From the NCBI RefSeq assembly GCF_014648895.1, contig NZ_BMRZ01000002.1, positions 248,001 through 312,000 on the forward strand: DNA of 64,000 nt, written 5' to 3'. The stretch's first letter is position 1, and every line of letters starts with the position of its first letter. The translations under genes were made by a program, and so were the position numbers. This DNA comes from Streptomyces tanashiensis. GTDB lineage: Bacteria; Actinomycetota; Actinomycetes; Streptomycetales; Streptomycetaceae. The notes beneath the pieces are model-generated. The model was not told the origin of the DNA. It saw only the letters and a list, made by a program, of their open reading frames with translations, and searched no databases. This document shows positions 42,262 to 51,500 of this stretch, piece by piece.

Positions 42262-45200
42262 CCGGCACGGGCGAGAACGACAACAAGGGGCTGCTCGCGG
42301 CAGGGGCGGTGCTCCCGGCCGACGCCCGGGGAGCGGGACCTTCGGCGGTCGAGCTGACCGCACGGACCTACCGCCACGCGGTGTTCGGCGAGGACCGGGT
42401 CGTCGTGCGGCTGGCCGCGGCCGAACTCGGCGCCGCCGAGGACCTCGCCGCCGGGTTCCTCGGACTCGAGCCCCAGGGCGAGCCGGCCGTGGTCGGTCTC
42501 GGCCGGCGGCAGGAGCTCGGCTTCCCCGAGTGGGTGCTGGTGCACCACCCGGAGGACGGGCACCACGCCCTGGCCGTCGTGCCCGAGCTGGACCGGCTGG
42601 CCCGTCAGGCCAAGACCAAGCCCAAGGCCGCCCTGGACGCCTGCCACGAGCTGGCCGGGCGGCTCGCCTCGGCCGTCCCGCACTTCCTGCCCGTCTTCTA
42701 CGAGCAGGCCGCGCGGGTCTTCCTCGCCGTCGAGAACACCACGTACGCCGGCCAGCTGTTCGGCCGCGCCCGCACGAGCGAGGCGCAGCACGGACTCACG
42801 GTAGACGAGGACCGTCTCGACGCCGTGTTCCTGGAGTTCGCCCTGGCCGGCGCGCTGCCGGTGAAGGTGCTGACCGGGTACGGCAAGGAGCTGTCGGCCC
42901 GGCTCGCGCCCGTGGAGGCGTACGAGCGGTTCCGGCGGCTGTGTGTGCGCCGGACCGCCGGGGGCCTGGCGCCTTCCGCCCAGGCCGCGGTGGAACTGAG
43001 GCGGCTCGCCCGCGCCGCGGACCTGTCCGGCAACGAGGCGGAGCAGGACTACCTCGCCGAACTCCTGCCGCTGCCGGCGACCCTGCGGGCCGCCACCGGG
43101 TGGTGGAAGTCGCATCGCGGCGCGCTGGTCGCGCTGGCGCGGCGCGTCGCGTCCGTACGGGGCACGCTGCTGTCGATGACCCCGCCCGGGGACAACGGGG
43201 ACATGACCGAGCTGTGGCTCGGGCTCCTGGCCGAGTCGGGGGCGGACGCCGGTCTGACGGACTCGGGCCTCCCGCACGAGGAACGGTGCTCCGACGGGGC
43301 CGCGGGCTGGCTGGAGCGCTTCCACGCCGCCCGGCACCGCGGTTGGGGTCCGCGCCCCACGCCGTCCGCCCTGCTGGAGCTCGTGGAGCGGGCGGCCGGC
43401 CGGCTGCGCGCCGATCTGGCGGAGCGGCCCGAGGGCGGGCGGTTCCTGCGGATCGGTGTCGAGGACGTGAACCTGCTGGACCTCCTGCTCTCGCTGGAGA
43501 TCGCGGTCGCGGACCCCGAGGAGAAGCCCGCTCGCCACCGGCGCGGCGACGCCCTGAACCTGTCGGACTGGGCGCGCGGCGAGGAGCGGCGGGACCTGGT
43601 CGCGCTGGCGGCCGACCTCCGCTTCCGGCCCGCGTTCCGGCGCGGGGCGGACAGCTACAACAGCGCGTCGGCCGGCGCGGACGTGATGCGGCGGCTCGCC
43701 GCCTCGCCCGGCGGCCGGCCGATGCTCGCCGACTGGATGCGTGACGTGGCCGGTGCGTCGGTGGCGGCCGGGCTCCCCGGGCTGCCGGGTGCGATCGACC
43801 GGCTGTCGTGGCTGCCCTCCGAGGCTCTCGCGCTCGCGCCTCAGGAGGTCGCGGCCGCGGCCGGCGCCGATCTCGGCGAGACCGTGGCACGGACCCTGCG
43901 CGGCGGCCTGTGGGAGGAGCTGCGCTGGCCGGCGTGGGAGGAGGCGGTGACGGAGCTGGCACCCGCACGCCACACCACGGAGGGCCTGACCGTCTCCGAG
44001 GCCTGGCCGTATCTGATCGTGGCCAACGCGGCGCAGGTGCGCGTCATCGACGCCGACTCCACCGTTCTCGTGCACGATCTCCGGGTGCCCCCCAACTCCG
44101 CGCGGCGGATGGGCTTCCACTACGTGGACGGCGCGCTGCTGGTGTTCTGGAGCGCGTACGGGCACGGCGAGCCGCAGGGCTACTGGCACACCGCGCCCGA
44201 CACCGTCTTCGACATCGTCGGTGCCGACCACTGGACCATGCGTTCGGATCACCCCAGCCTGCAGCTGCCCGGCGGCGGGCGTACCACCGGCGGCGGCGTC
44301 CTGCACAGCGGCGACACCAAGCTGCCCGGGGAGCGCGCCCTGGTGTCCGACGGCACGTCGTACTGGGTGTGGCAGAACCGTGACGGGGAGGACGAGGGCG
44401 GCTGGCTCGAGTACGACCCGGTAGGGGGTGCCTATGGTCGGCGCTCGCAGCCCGGCTTCCTCGCGGACGCGCTGCGCCGCCACGCCCCCGGGGCGGCGTT
44501 GTCCGCCGGGGTGTCCTGGCTGCGGCCCGCCCCTGCGGTGGAGGGTTCGGCGCAGGGGACGTCCGCGGACGGACTGCTCGGCTGGCGTGTCGTACGGCTG
44601 CCCGACGGCGGCCACCACGGCGAGGACACCACCGGACGGACGGTCAGTCTCCCGAAGGGCTCGGACCAGCCGGTCGGCGCGCTGGTGTTCCCCGGGGACG
44701 ACCGGCCGCGGGCACTGACCAGGCAGTGGCGTGAGCTGTCGCTGAGCGACCCGGAGGGTGTGGTGACGACCACGGCCCGGTGCGATCACCGCAACGAGCT
44801 GTACGGGACCGCGGGGCAGGCCCTTCCGCCGCTGCCGTACCTGTACATGCTGCGCGCGCGTGATCCGCAGGGGTCGGCGGCGCTGCGGGCAGCCGACGCG
44901 GAGTCGGCCGGCGTCCTGCTGAAGGCGGCCGTGCTGGCGGAGCGGGCGGCGGATCTGCCCGAGCTGGTGAGCGCCGCCCTGCCGCAGGTCTCGGCGCCCG
45001 AACTGATCGCCGGCGTGGTGAAGGTGCTGCGCTTCGCCGTGCACCAGCAGAGGGCGCTCGACGCCGTGGCGGCGCGGCTCGACCCGACCGCCGAGCAGGC
45101 GGAGCTTCGCGTCCAGGGGCCGAGCGACCAGCTCATCGGCAAGGCGCTGCACGGCATCGTCGGCGCCGGCTACTACCGCTACGGCGCGGACAGCGACGTG

Positions 45201-47171
45201 ACCCACCGATACCTGGAGGAGCTGGCGGCCGTACGGGCGGACACCGCGGCCGTCGCGCTGCCGGGCCGCCTGCACTTCGACCTGCCGCCCCTGCCCTACA
45301 CCGGGCTGCCGTTCGCGTCGCTGCTGGACGACCCTGCGGCGATCGCCTACCGGGCGGTCGCGCCCGGCAGCGACCCGGCGCACCGGGAGGCCCTGTTCGG
45401 TGTCCTCGACCGGATCGACGCCCTGGGCCTGGCATCGACGGCGGCCTCGGCCGGTCACTGGCGCCGGGTCCTGGTCCACCTGGCGACACCTCATCTGCAC
45501 ACGCCGGACGGACAGGAGCGGAACGCCTCGCACCGCAGTGTGCTGCCGCTGGGCGGCGGGGCGGCGCTCGGCATCACCGAGCACAACACGAGTGTCGACG
45601 ACGGGCGGGAGTTCGGCGCGCTCCTGCACGATCCGAGCGGCCGGTTCGAGGTGCCCGGTCCCTACACGGTGCGCGGTGACGGACCGGTGGGCGACCGGGT
45701 GCGGGCGGCCGACTGGCTGACTCTGTTCCTGCGGGAGGCGCGCTCCCGTGCGGAGGCACCCTTCCGGCCGGAGGCCGCGGACGAGTTCAGCCGACTGACC
45801 GGTGCCTCCGGGGCACTGGCGCGGGTCGTTCTCGCGGGCATGCCCGACGTGGACAGCTGGGAGAACAACTTCCTGCCGACCGAGCTGCGCAAGACCCTCG
45901 GCCTGAAGGTGGCCGAGGCGGGACACGCCCGCGACGAGCTGCGCGCGCTCACGGTCGAGGTGCGCCGGGCGGTGCTCGCGGCCCTCCTGCCCGACGATCC
46001 GGCACGGCTGTGGACCGAGGGCCCGGACGTGGCATCCGCGGCGGCCGTGTGGAACGCGAAGGTGGGACGGCGCCGGCAGGTGCCCGACTGGCTCGCGGCG
46101 GAGGCCGCGCGTGGCGCGCGCGGCGGCTGGCCCGTCCACCGGGCGCTTCCGGCCCTGCTGGACCCGGCGTCGTCGCCGGAGCTCGGCGTCGACGTGGCCT
46201 GGCGCATCGAGGGCGACCGTCCGGCGACGGTGGCCCCCGCCGAGGCGCCGTTCACCTCGGCGGTGCTGGCCGGCTCGATGAGCCTGTCGGCGTGGCTGGC
46301 CCACCGGCTGCCCGCCGGCGATCCGGTGCGGGCGGCGCTGCCGAGTGCCCTGACCGCGGTACGGCAGCGGCTGGCGGCGCCCGAACTGCTGCTCTCCGTG
46401 GGGCACTACACGAGCCTCGCGGACTTCCGGAAGGTGGCCGGCGCTCCGACGGAGACGGCCCCGGACCACGAGCGGTACGGTGCGGTGCTCATGGCCACGC
46501 AGGACGGCCAGCCGCAGCCCGCCGTCAGGTCCGCCCTGCTGGACTCCACCGGATCCGACCCGTACCTGGTGGCGCTGCGCGGCGCGGATCAGCAACCGAC
46601 CGCGGTCGAGACGGCACTGCGGCGCGTGCACGACCCGGCGTTCGCACGGCTGCTGGCCGACCCCGGCGCACCCGTGGCAGGAGAGACGGACGACGAGGGC
46701 ATGTGGTGGCCGCAGGATCCGTCGCGTTCGGTACCCGAGCTGGTGACCGAGGTCGCCGGAACCCACGGCCTGGGCGCCGACGCCGCGACGCTGTACCTGA
46801 TGCTGCTGGCCATGCCCGACCCGACGGACCGCACCACGGCGCGGTGGACGGGGTGGAAGCCGGCCCGTCTCAAGGCGGCGCGGGCCGAACTGGCGGAGAC
46901 CGAGCTGGTGGTGTCGGCCGTACGGGCCCGGGCGGGACGCTCCCTGTTCCTCCCGGGTGCCTGGGCCGAGCAGTCCTCGCCGCTCCTGCCCGTCGAGCAG
47001 TGGAAGCTGCCGATGTACGGAGTGGTCACGGGCAACCGGCCGGCCCTCGGAGCCCTGGTGCCGACCGAACCGGCCGCGGAGCTGTTCGCCCGGGCGTGGC
47101 AGCGGATCCTCGACGGCGACGTCCCGCGGTTCGAGGAGCTGAAGGTCCGGCGTACGAGACGACGCCGGTGA
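42258..47171 (+). CDS. Giant 1637-aa protein of unknown function in the MoxR-VWA locus
   Basis: A 1637-residue soluble protein with no signal, membrane segment or recognisable catalytic motif. Helical, Ala/Leu-rich stretches (for example LARQAKTKPKAALDACHELAGRLAS) alternate with Trp/Gly-rich beta-like blocks around residues 580-760 (YLIVANAAQVRVIDADSTVLVHDL, YWVWQNRDGEDEGGWLEYDP), which may form a propeller-like unit. The tail is strongly basic (KVRRTRRRR). It is coupled to the DUF4132 gene by a GTGA overlap. Position suggests a scaffold or substrate-recognition subunit like MolR (inference). Confidence 0.9.
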   Translation: MTGTGENDNKGLLAAGAVLPADARGAGPSAVELTARTYRHAVFGEDRVVVRLAAAELGAAEDLAAGFLGLEPQGEPAVVGLGRRQELGFPEWVLVHHPEDGHHALAVVPELDRLARQAKTKPKAALDACHELAGRLASAVPHFLPVFYEQAARVFLAVENTTYAGQLFGRARTSEAQHGLTVDEDRLDAVFLEFALAGALPVKVLTGYGKELSARLAPVEAYERFRRLCVRRTAGGLAPSAQAAVELRRLARAADLSGNEAEQDYLAELLPLPATLRAATGWWKSHRGALVALARRVASVRGTLLSMTPPGDNGDMTELWLGLLAESGADAGLTDSGLPHEERCSDGAAGWLERFHAARHRGWGPRPTPSALLELVERAAGRLRADLAERPEGGRFLRIGVEDVNLLDLLLSLEIAVADPEEKPARHRRGDALNLSDWARGEERRDLVALAADLRFRPAFRRGADSYNSASAGADVMRRLAASPGGRPMLADWMRDVAGASVAAGLPGLPGAIDRLSWLPSEALALAPQEVAAAAGADLGETVARTLRGGLWEELRWPAWEEAVTELAPARHTTEGLTVSEAWPYLIVANAAQVRVIDADSTVLVHDLRVPPNSARRMGFHYVDGALLVFWSAYGHGEPQGYWHTAPDTVFDIVGADHWTMRSDHPSLQLPGGGRTTGGGVLHSGDTKLPGERALVSDGTSYWVWQNRDGEDEGGWLEYDPVGGAYGRRSQPGFLADALRRHAPGAALSAGVSWLRPAPAVEGSAQGTSADGLLGWRVVRLPDGGHHGEDTTGRTVSLPKGSDQPVGALVFPGDDRPRALTRQWRELSLSDPEGVVTTTARCDHRNELYGTAGQALPPLPYLYMLRARDPQGSAALRAADAESAGVLLKAAVLAERAADLPELVSAALPQVSAPELIAGVVKVLRFAVHQQRALDAVAARLDPTAEQAELRVQGPSDQLIGKALHGIVGAGYYRYGADSDVTHRYLEELAAVRADTAAVALPGRLHFDLPPLPYTGLPFASLLDDPAAIAYRAVAPGSDPAHREALFGVLDRIDALGLASTAASAGHWRRVLVHLATPHLHTPDGQERNASHRSVLPLGGGAALGITEHNTSVDDGREFGALLHDPSGRFEVPGPYTVRGDGPVGDRVRAADWLTLFLREARSRAEAPFRPEAADEFSRLTGASGALARVVLAGMPDVDSWENNFLPTELRKTLGLKVAEAGHARDELRALTVEVRRAVLAALLPDDPARLWTEGPDVASAAAVWNAKVGRRRQVPDWLAAEAARGARGGWPVHRALPALLDPASSPELGVDVAWRIEGDRPATVAPAEAPFTSAVLAGSMSLSAWLAHRLPAGDPVRAALPSALTAVRQRLAAPELLLSVGHYTSLADFRKVAGAPTETAPDHERYGAVLMATQDGQPQPAVRSALLDSTGSDPYLVALRGADQQPTAVETALRRVHDPAFARLLADPGAPVAGETDDEGMWWPQDPSRSVPELVTEVAGTHGLGADAATLYLMLLAMPDPTDRTTARWTGWKPARLKAARAELAETELVVSAVRARAGRSLFLPGAWAEQSSPLLPVEQWKLPMYGVVTGNRPALGALVPTEPAAELFARAWQRILDGDVPRFEELKVRRTRRRR

Positions 47172-47195
47172 GGCGCCGCCGCTGAGCCGCCCGAT

Positions 47196-47233
47196 GAGGT
47201 GCCGCCGGTGAGCAACGGCCGCGGCGGCACCTC
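47196..47233 (+). terminator. Hairpin between the giant gene and the MoxR gene
   Basis: A perfect 12-bp stem (GAGGTGCCGCCG at 47196-47207 with CGGCGGCACCTC at 47222-47233) and a 14-base loop, 24 bp after the stop. It could end or attenuate transcription inside the operon. Confidence 0.6.
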
Positions 47234-47294
47234 CATCGAGGCTCGCTCGACCGGCACCTGAGCCGCCGCTGACCGGCCGCCCCGTCGTCAGCAC

Positions 47295-47327
47295 GGCGCG
47301 GCGCGCCCACCCCGGGTGCGCCGCGCC
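47295..47327 (+). terminator. Second strong hairpin before the MoxR gene
   Basis: GGCGCGGCGC (47295-47304) pairs perfectly with GCGCCGCGCC (47318-47327), with a further CCC/GGG pair inside. It ends 52 bp before the ATG of the ATPase gene, so it may also act as an attenuator or mRNA 5' stabiliser. Confidence 0.5.
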
Positions 47328-47379
47328 GCCCCGCCCCGCCCGTACACACGCATGCCGAACCACGACGAAGGAAACCCGA

Positions 47380-48534
47380 ATGGCTGTCACCGAACAGACC
47401 GCCCCCGCCCGCCAGGGCCAGCCTGCCGAGGAACGCCACGCGATCGAGCTCGCGTTCCTCGCCGCCCAGGACCCCGGCCCGCGGCCGCCCGGCTGGGTAC
47501 TCACCCCGCGCGCGGTCGTCACGTTCGTCTGCGGCAGCGACGGCGCGGAGCTGGCCCTGCCCGAGCGTCACGCGGAACTGCCGTCCAAGCTGGTGATCCC
47601 CCCGAAGTTCGTCGGCGAACGCGCGCTGGTCGAACGCTGCGTGGTCACCCTCGCCGGAGAGCGCGGGCTGCTGCTCACCGGTGAACCCGGTACGGCCAAG
47701 TCGATGCTGTCGGAGCTGCTCGCGGCCGCCGTCAGCGGGACCAGCGCCCTGACCGTGCAGGGGACGGCGGGCACCACCGAGGACGCGTTCCGCTACGGCT
47801 GGAACTACGCGCTGCTGCTCGCCCAGGGTCCCACCCCGCAGGCCCTGGTGGACTCCCCCGTGCTCGCCGCCATGCGGGCCGGGCGCGTGGTGCGGGTCGA
47901 GGAGATCACCCGCTGTCTGCCCGAGGTGCAGGACGCCCTCGTCTCCCTCCTGTCGGACCGGAGGATCAGCGTCCCCGAGCTGACCGCCACCGAGGACGCG
48001 GTGGTCCGCGCCGCCCCGGGCTTCACCGTCATCGCCACCGCCAACCTGCGCGACCGCGGCGTCTCCGAGATGTCCGCCGCGCTGAAGCGCCGCTTCAACT
48101 TCGAGACCGTGGACCCGATCGCCGACGCCGACGCCGAGGCCGTCCTGATCCGACGCCAGGCCGTCGCCGCCGTGCAGCGGGCGGGTGCGGCGTTCGCCGT
48201 CGACGACGCCGTCCTGGACGCCCTCGTCACCGTCTTCCGCGACCTGCGCTCCGGCCGCTCCACCGAGGGCTGGGACGTGGAGCGCCCGGGCACGGTCATG
48301 TCCACCGCCGAGGCCGTACAGGTGGCGGCCTCGCTGGGCGTCGCCGCCGCCTACCTGCCCGGCGGGGACGTGCTGGACCTGCTGCCGGGCCATCTGCTGG
48401 GCGTGGTCCGCAAGGACGATCCGGCCGACCACGCGCGACTGCTGGGCTACTGGGACGGCCCGGTGCGCCGCCGCGCCGAGACCGGTTCCGCGATGTGGCG
48501 CCGGCTCTGGGACCTGCGCGGGAGCCTGCGTTGA
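47380..48534 (+). CDS. MoxR-type AAA+ ATPase (YehL-like)
   Basis: A 384-residue AAA+ ATPase of the MoxR group, whose members work with VWA-domain partners as chaperone-like remodelling machines. Walker A GEPGTAKS is at residues 101-108, Walker B VVRVEEITR, sensor 1 IATANLRDRG, and an arginine-finger region EMSAALKRRFNFE. The N-terminal extension of about 75 residues (CGSDGAELALPERHAELPSKLVIP) and overall length fit E. coli YehL. AAGGAAA is six bases before the ATG. The stop overlaps the next TTG start (TTGA). It probably forms a ring acting on or through the VWA protein. Confidence 0.95.
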   Translation: MAVTEQTAPARQGQPAEERHAIELAFLAAQDPGPRPPGWVLTPRAVVTFVCGSDGAELALPERHAELPSKLVIPPKFVGERALVERCVVTLAGERGLLLTGEPGTAKSMLSELLAAAVSGTSALTVQGTAGTTEDAFRYGWNYALLLAQGPTPQALVDSPVLAAMRAGRVVRVEEITRCLPEVQDALVSLLSDRRISVPELTATEDAVVRAAPGFTVIATANLRDRGVSEMSAALKRRFNFETVDPIADADAEAVLIRRQAVAAVQRAGAAFAVDDAVLDALVTVFRDLRSGRSTEGWDVERPGTVMSTAEAVQVAASLGVAAAYLPGGDVLDLLPGHLLGVVRKDDPADHARLLGYWDGPVRRRAETGSAMWRRLWDLRGSLR

Positions 48535-51500
48535 CGACCGCCGATCCGCGAGCCGCCGTGGACGCGCTGGCCGCGTCGCGCGCGCCGTACCTGCTGGGAG
48601 TACGCCACCACAGCCCGGCTCTCGCCGCGGTGGTGCCCGCCCTGCTGGAGGAGGCGCGGGCCGAGGTGGTCTGCGTCGAGCTTCCGGCCGACTTCCAGCC
48701 CTGGCTGGAGCACCTGGCCGACCCCGAGACCGTCGCCCCGGTCGCCCTGGCCGGGGCGGGCGAGGACGGACGGCTGTCCTTCTACCCGTTCGCGGACTTC
48801 TCGCCGGAGCTCGCAGCGGTCCGCTGGGCCAGGGCCCGTGGGGTGGAGGTCGTGTGCTGCGACCTTCCCCTCGGCGACCCCGGCTGGTCGGCGGGGCTCG
48901 TCGGGACAGCGCGTGAGTCGGACGGGGACGCTGCCGTACACCCTGACGCCGACGCACCGGTGAGTGCCGGGGAATCTCTCCCCTCCGGTCCCGACGACGG
49001 TACGGCGCGGGGGCGCCGCTCGTACGCCGTGGCGCTCGCCGCCGCGGGGACCGGCCGGGACGGCGAGGACCTGTGGGACCGAGCGGTGGAGGTTCTGGCT
49101 CCGGGGTGCGCCCCGGAGGCCCTGCGCCGAGCGGCGCTGGGCGTGGGCTGGGCCCTGCGCGCCGACGGAGCCGTACCCGCCAGTGATCTGGTGCGGGAGG
49201 AACGCATGCGGCAGGTGATCGCCTCCGCCTCGGCGGGCGGGCGCCGGGTGGCAGCCGTGATCGGCGCCTTCCACGCGCCCGCGCTCCTCGCGTCCGTGGA
49301 GGTGGAGGCCGGAGCGGAGGCGGATGCCGGAACGGGGGTGGATGCCGGATCGGGCGCCGCCTTCGGGGCGGCCTCGGGCGCGTCTTCCGAGGCGCGCGAC
49401 GAAGCCGCAGGGCCCGAGACCGGCTCGGTGACCGGCACCAGCACGGGGACCGGCACCAGCACGAGCACCAGTGCGCCGACTCCCGCCGGTACGGCCCGCG
49501 AGGGCTCGGCGGTGACCTCGCTCGTCCCGTACTCCTTCGACCTGCTCGACTCCCGGTCCGGCTACCCCGCCGGAATCCGCGACCCGTTGTGGCAGCAGGC
49601 CGTGCTCGCGGCGGCCGGCGACCCGGAACGGATCCGGGAGGCGGCTGCCGACGCGGTGACGGGTCTGTGCCGGGAGATGCGTCGTGCGGGGCACACCGCG
49701 GGCACCGGCGAAGCCGCCGAGACACTGCGCCTGGCCTGCGACCTGGCCGCTCTGCGCGGACTGCCCGCCCCCGGGCGCGGCGAACTGCTGGAGGCCGTCA
49801 CCACCGTGCTCGGCCAGGGCGAGCCCCTCGGCCGGGGCCGGGCCCTGGCCCGTGCGCTGGAGGCCGTGTTCATCGGTACCGCGCGCGGACGGATCAGCCC
49901 GCACGCGCCCCGGTCCGGTCTCGGCCCCTCGGTCGAGGCCGAGCTCGCGGAGCTGCGGCTGCCCCGCCCGGACGACCCCGACCGCCGCGACCTGCGTCTC
50001 GACCCACTCCGTTCACCCCTGGACGGCCGCCGCGAGGTGCTGCTCCGGCGCCTGCTGGTCATCGGCGCCTCGTACGGCGAGCCCCTCTCCGTGGCGAGCA
50101 CCGGCGACGGCACCGCGCTCGGCACCAAGTGGCGTCTGGCGTGGACGCCGTCCGTGCCCGCGCGCCTCGACCTCGCGGGCGTGCGCGGGGTCACCGCGGC
50201 CCAGGCCGCCGCCGGCACGCTCGCCGCGACCGCGCGCCGCGAGGCCGCCGAGGGCGGCCCCACACCGGACCAGATCCTGACCGGGCTGGTCGACGCCGCG
50301 CGCTGCGACCTGCCCGAGCTGGTCGACGCGCGCCTGCACGAGGCCTCCGCCGTACTGCCCGACAGCGCCGACCTGCCCGAACTCCTCCAGGCTCTGGACC
50401 TGTTGGAGGGACTGCGCCGTGGCCACTACCCCGGCACGACGCAGGACGCCCGCACGGCAGCCGGCGCGCTCACGGAGGAGCTTCTGGAAGCCGCCGTCCG
50501 GTCCCTGCCCGGTCTCGCCGGGAGCGACAGCGCCGCCGACGCCGGGGCGCTGGTGGCACTGGCGGACCGAACGGCCGCCCGTCACCTGGGCCTCCGGCTG
50601 GACCGGGCCCTCTCCGAGCTGGCCGCCGAGGGCTCCCCGCTCATCCAGGGCGCCGCCCTGGCCGTACGTGTGCTGCTCGACCTGGACGACGCGGCCGGGC
50701 TCGGCGACCGCACGGCCGGCTGGATCGACGGGGCCACGACTCCCGAGGCGCGCCGCGCGCTGTCGAAGCGTCTCGTCGGGCTGCTCACGGCCGCCGGCCC
50801 CCTCCTCCAGGCGTCACCGGACGCGCTCGCCCCGCTCATGGACCGGGTGGACTCCCTGGCCGACCAGGAGTTCCTCGACCGGCTCCCGGCTCTGCGCGGC
50901 GGTTTCGACGCGCTGACTCCCGCCGCTCGGGACCGTCTGCTCGCGACCGTGACGGAGCGGCTCGGGGACCGGCTCGACCTGTCGCTCGACGCCCCTTCCG
51001 AGCTGCTCGCCCTGTGGGCGGCGGCCGACGCGGCCGGATCGGCCGCGTTGAAGACCCTGGGCCTGTCGGGCACGGACGAGGCGTCCGTTCCCCGACCCGG
51101 GAACGCCCCCGAAGACCTCGCCTCCGGATCGGCGGACGAACTCCCTGCCACCGGATCCGCAGACGATGACCTCGCCTCCGGATCCGCGAGCGATGCGACC
51201 GCCGACGCGCCCGCGCCCGCGGCCGGAACCGCCCCCGCGAGCGACGCCGACCGGCGGCTGGGGCGTACCGATCGCTGGCGACTGCTGCTCGGCCGTCACA
51301 AGGAACGGCTCACGGGCGACGCGCGCCGCTACGCCCATGCCCTGGACGAGCTCTACGGCCGCGGGCGCGGCGAGGGTGCGCAGGACCTGGACGGCGGCGC
51401 GCCCGGTCAGGGAGGTGGTCAGGACCCGTCCTTCCCCACCGCCCGGGAGTGGGCGCAGGAGCTGGAGGCCCTCTTCGGCACCGACGTGCGCGAGGAGGTC

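Noticed and set aside
42033..47522. A 1829-codon minus-strand open frame opposite the giant gene
   Set aside because: Its codons mirror the plus-strand gene's GC-rich third positions, its composition is Arg/Gly/His/Gln-heavy with no family resemblance, and the plus-strand frame has coupled starts and neighbours.
48447..49904. Long minus-strand frame opposite the DUF5682 region
   Set aside because: Arg/Gly-rich shadow of the low-complexity and conserved plus-strand sequence.
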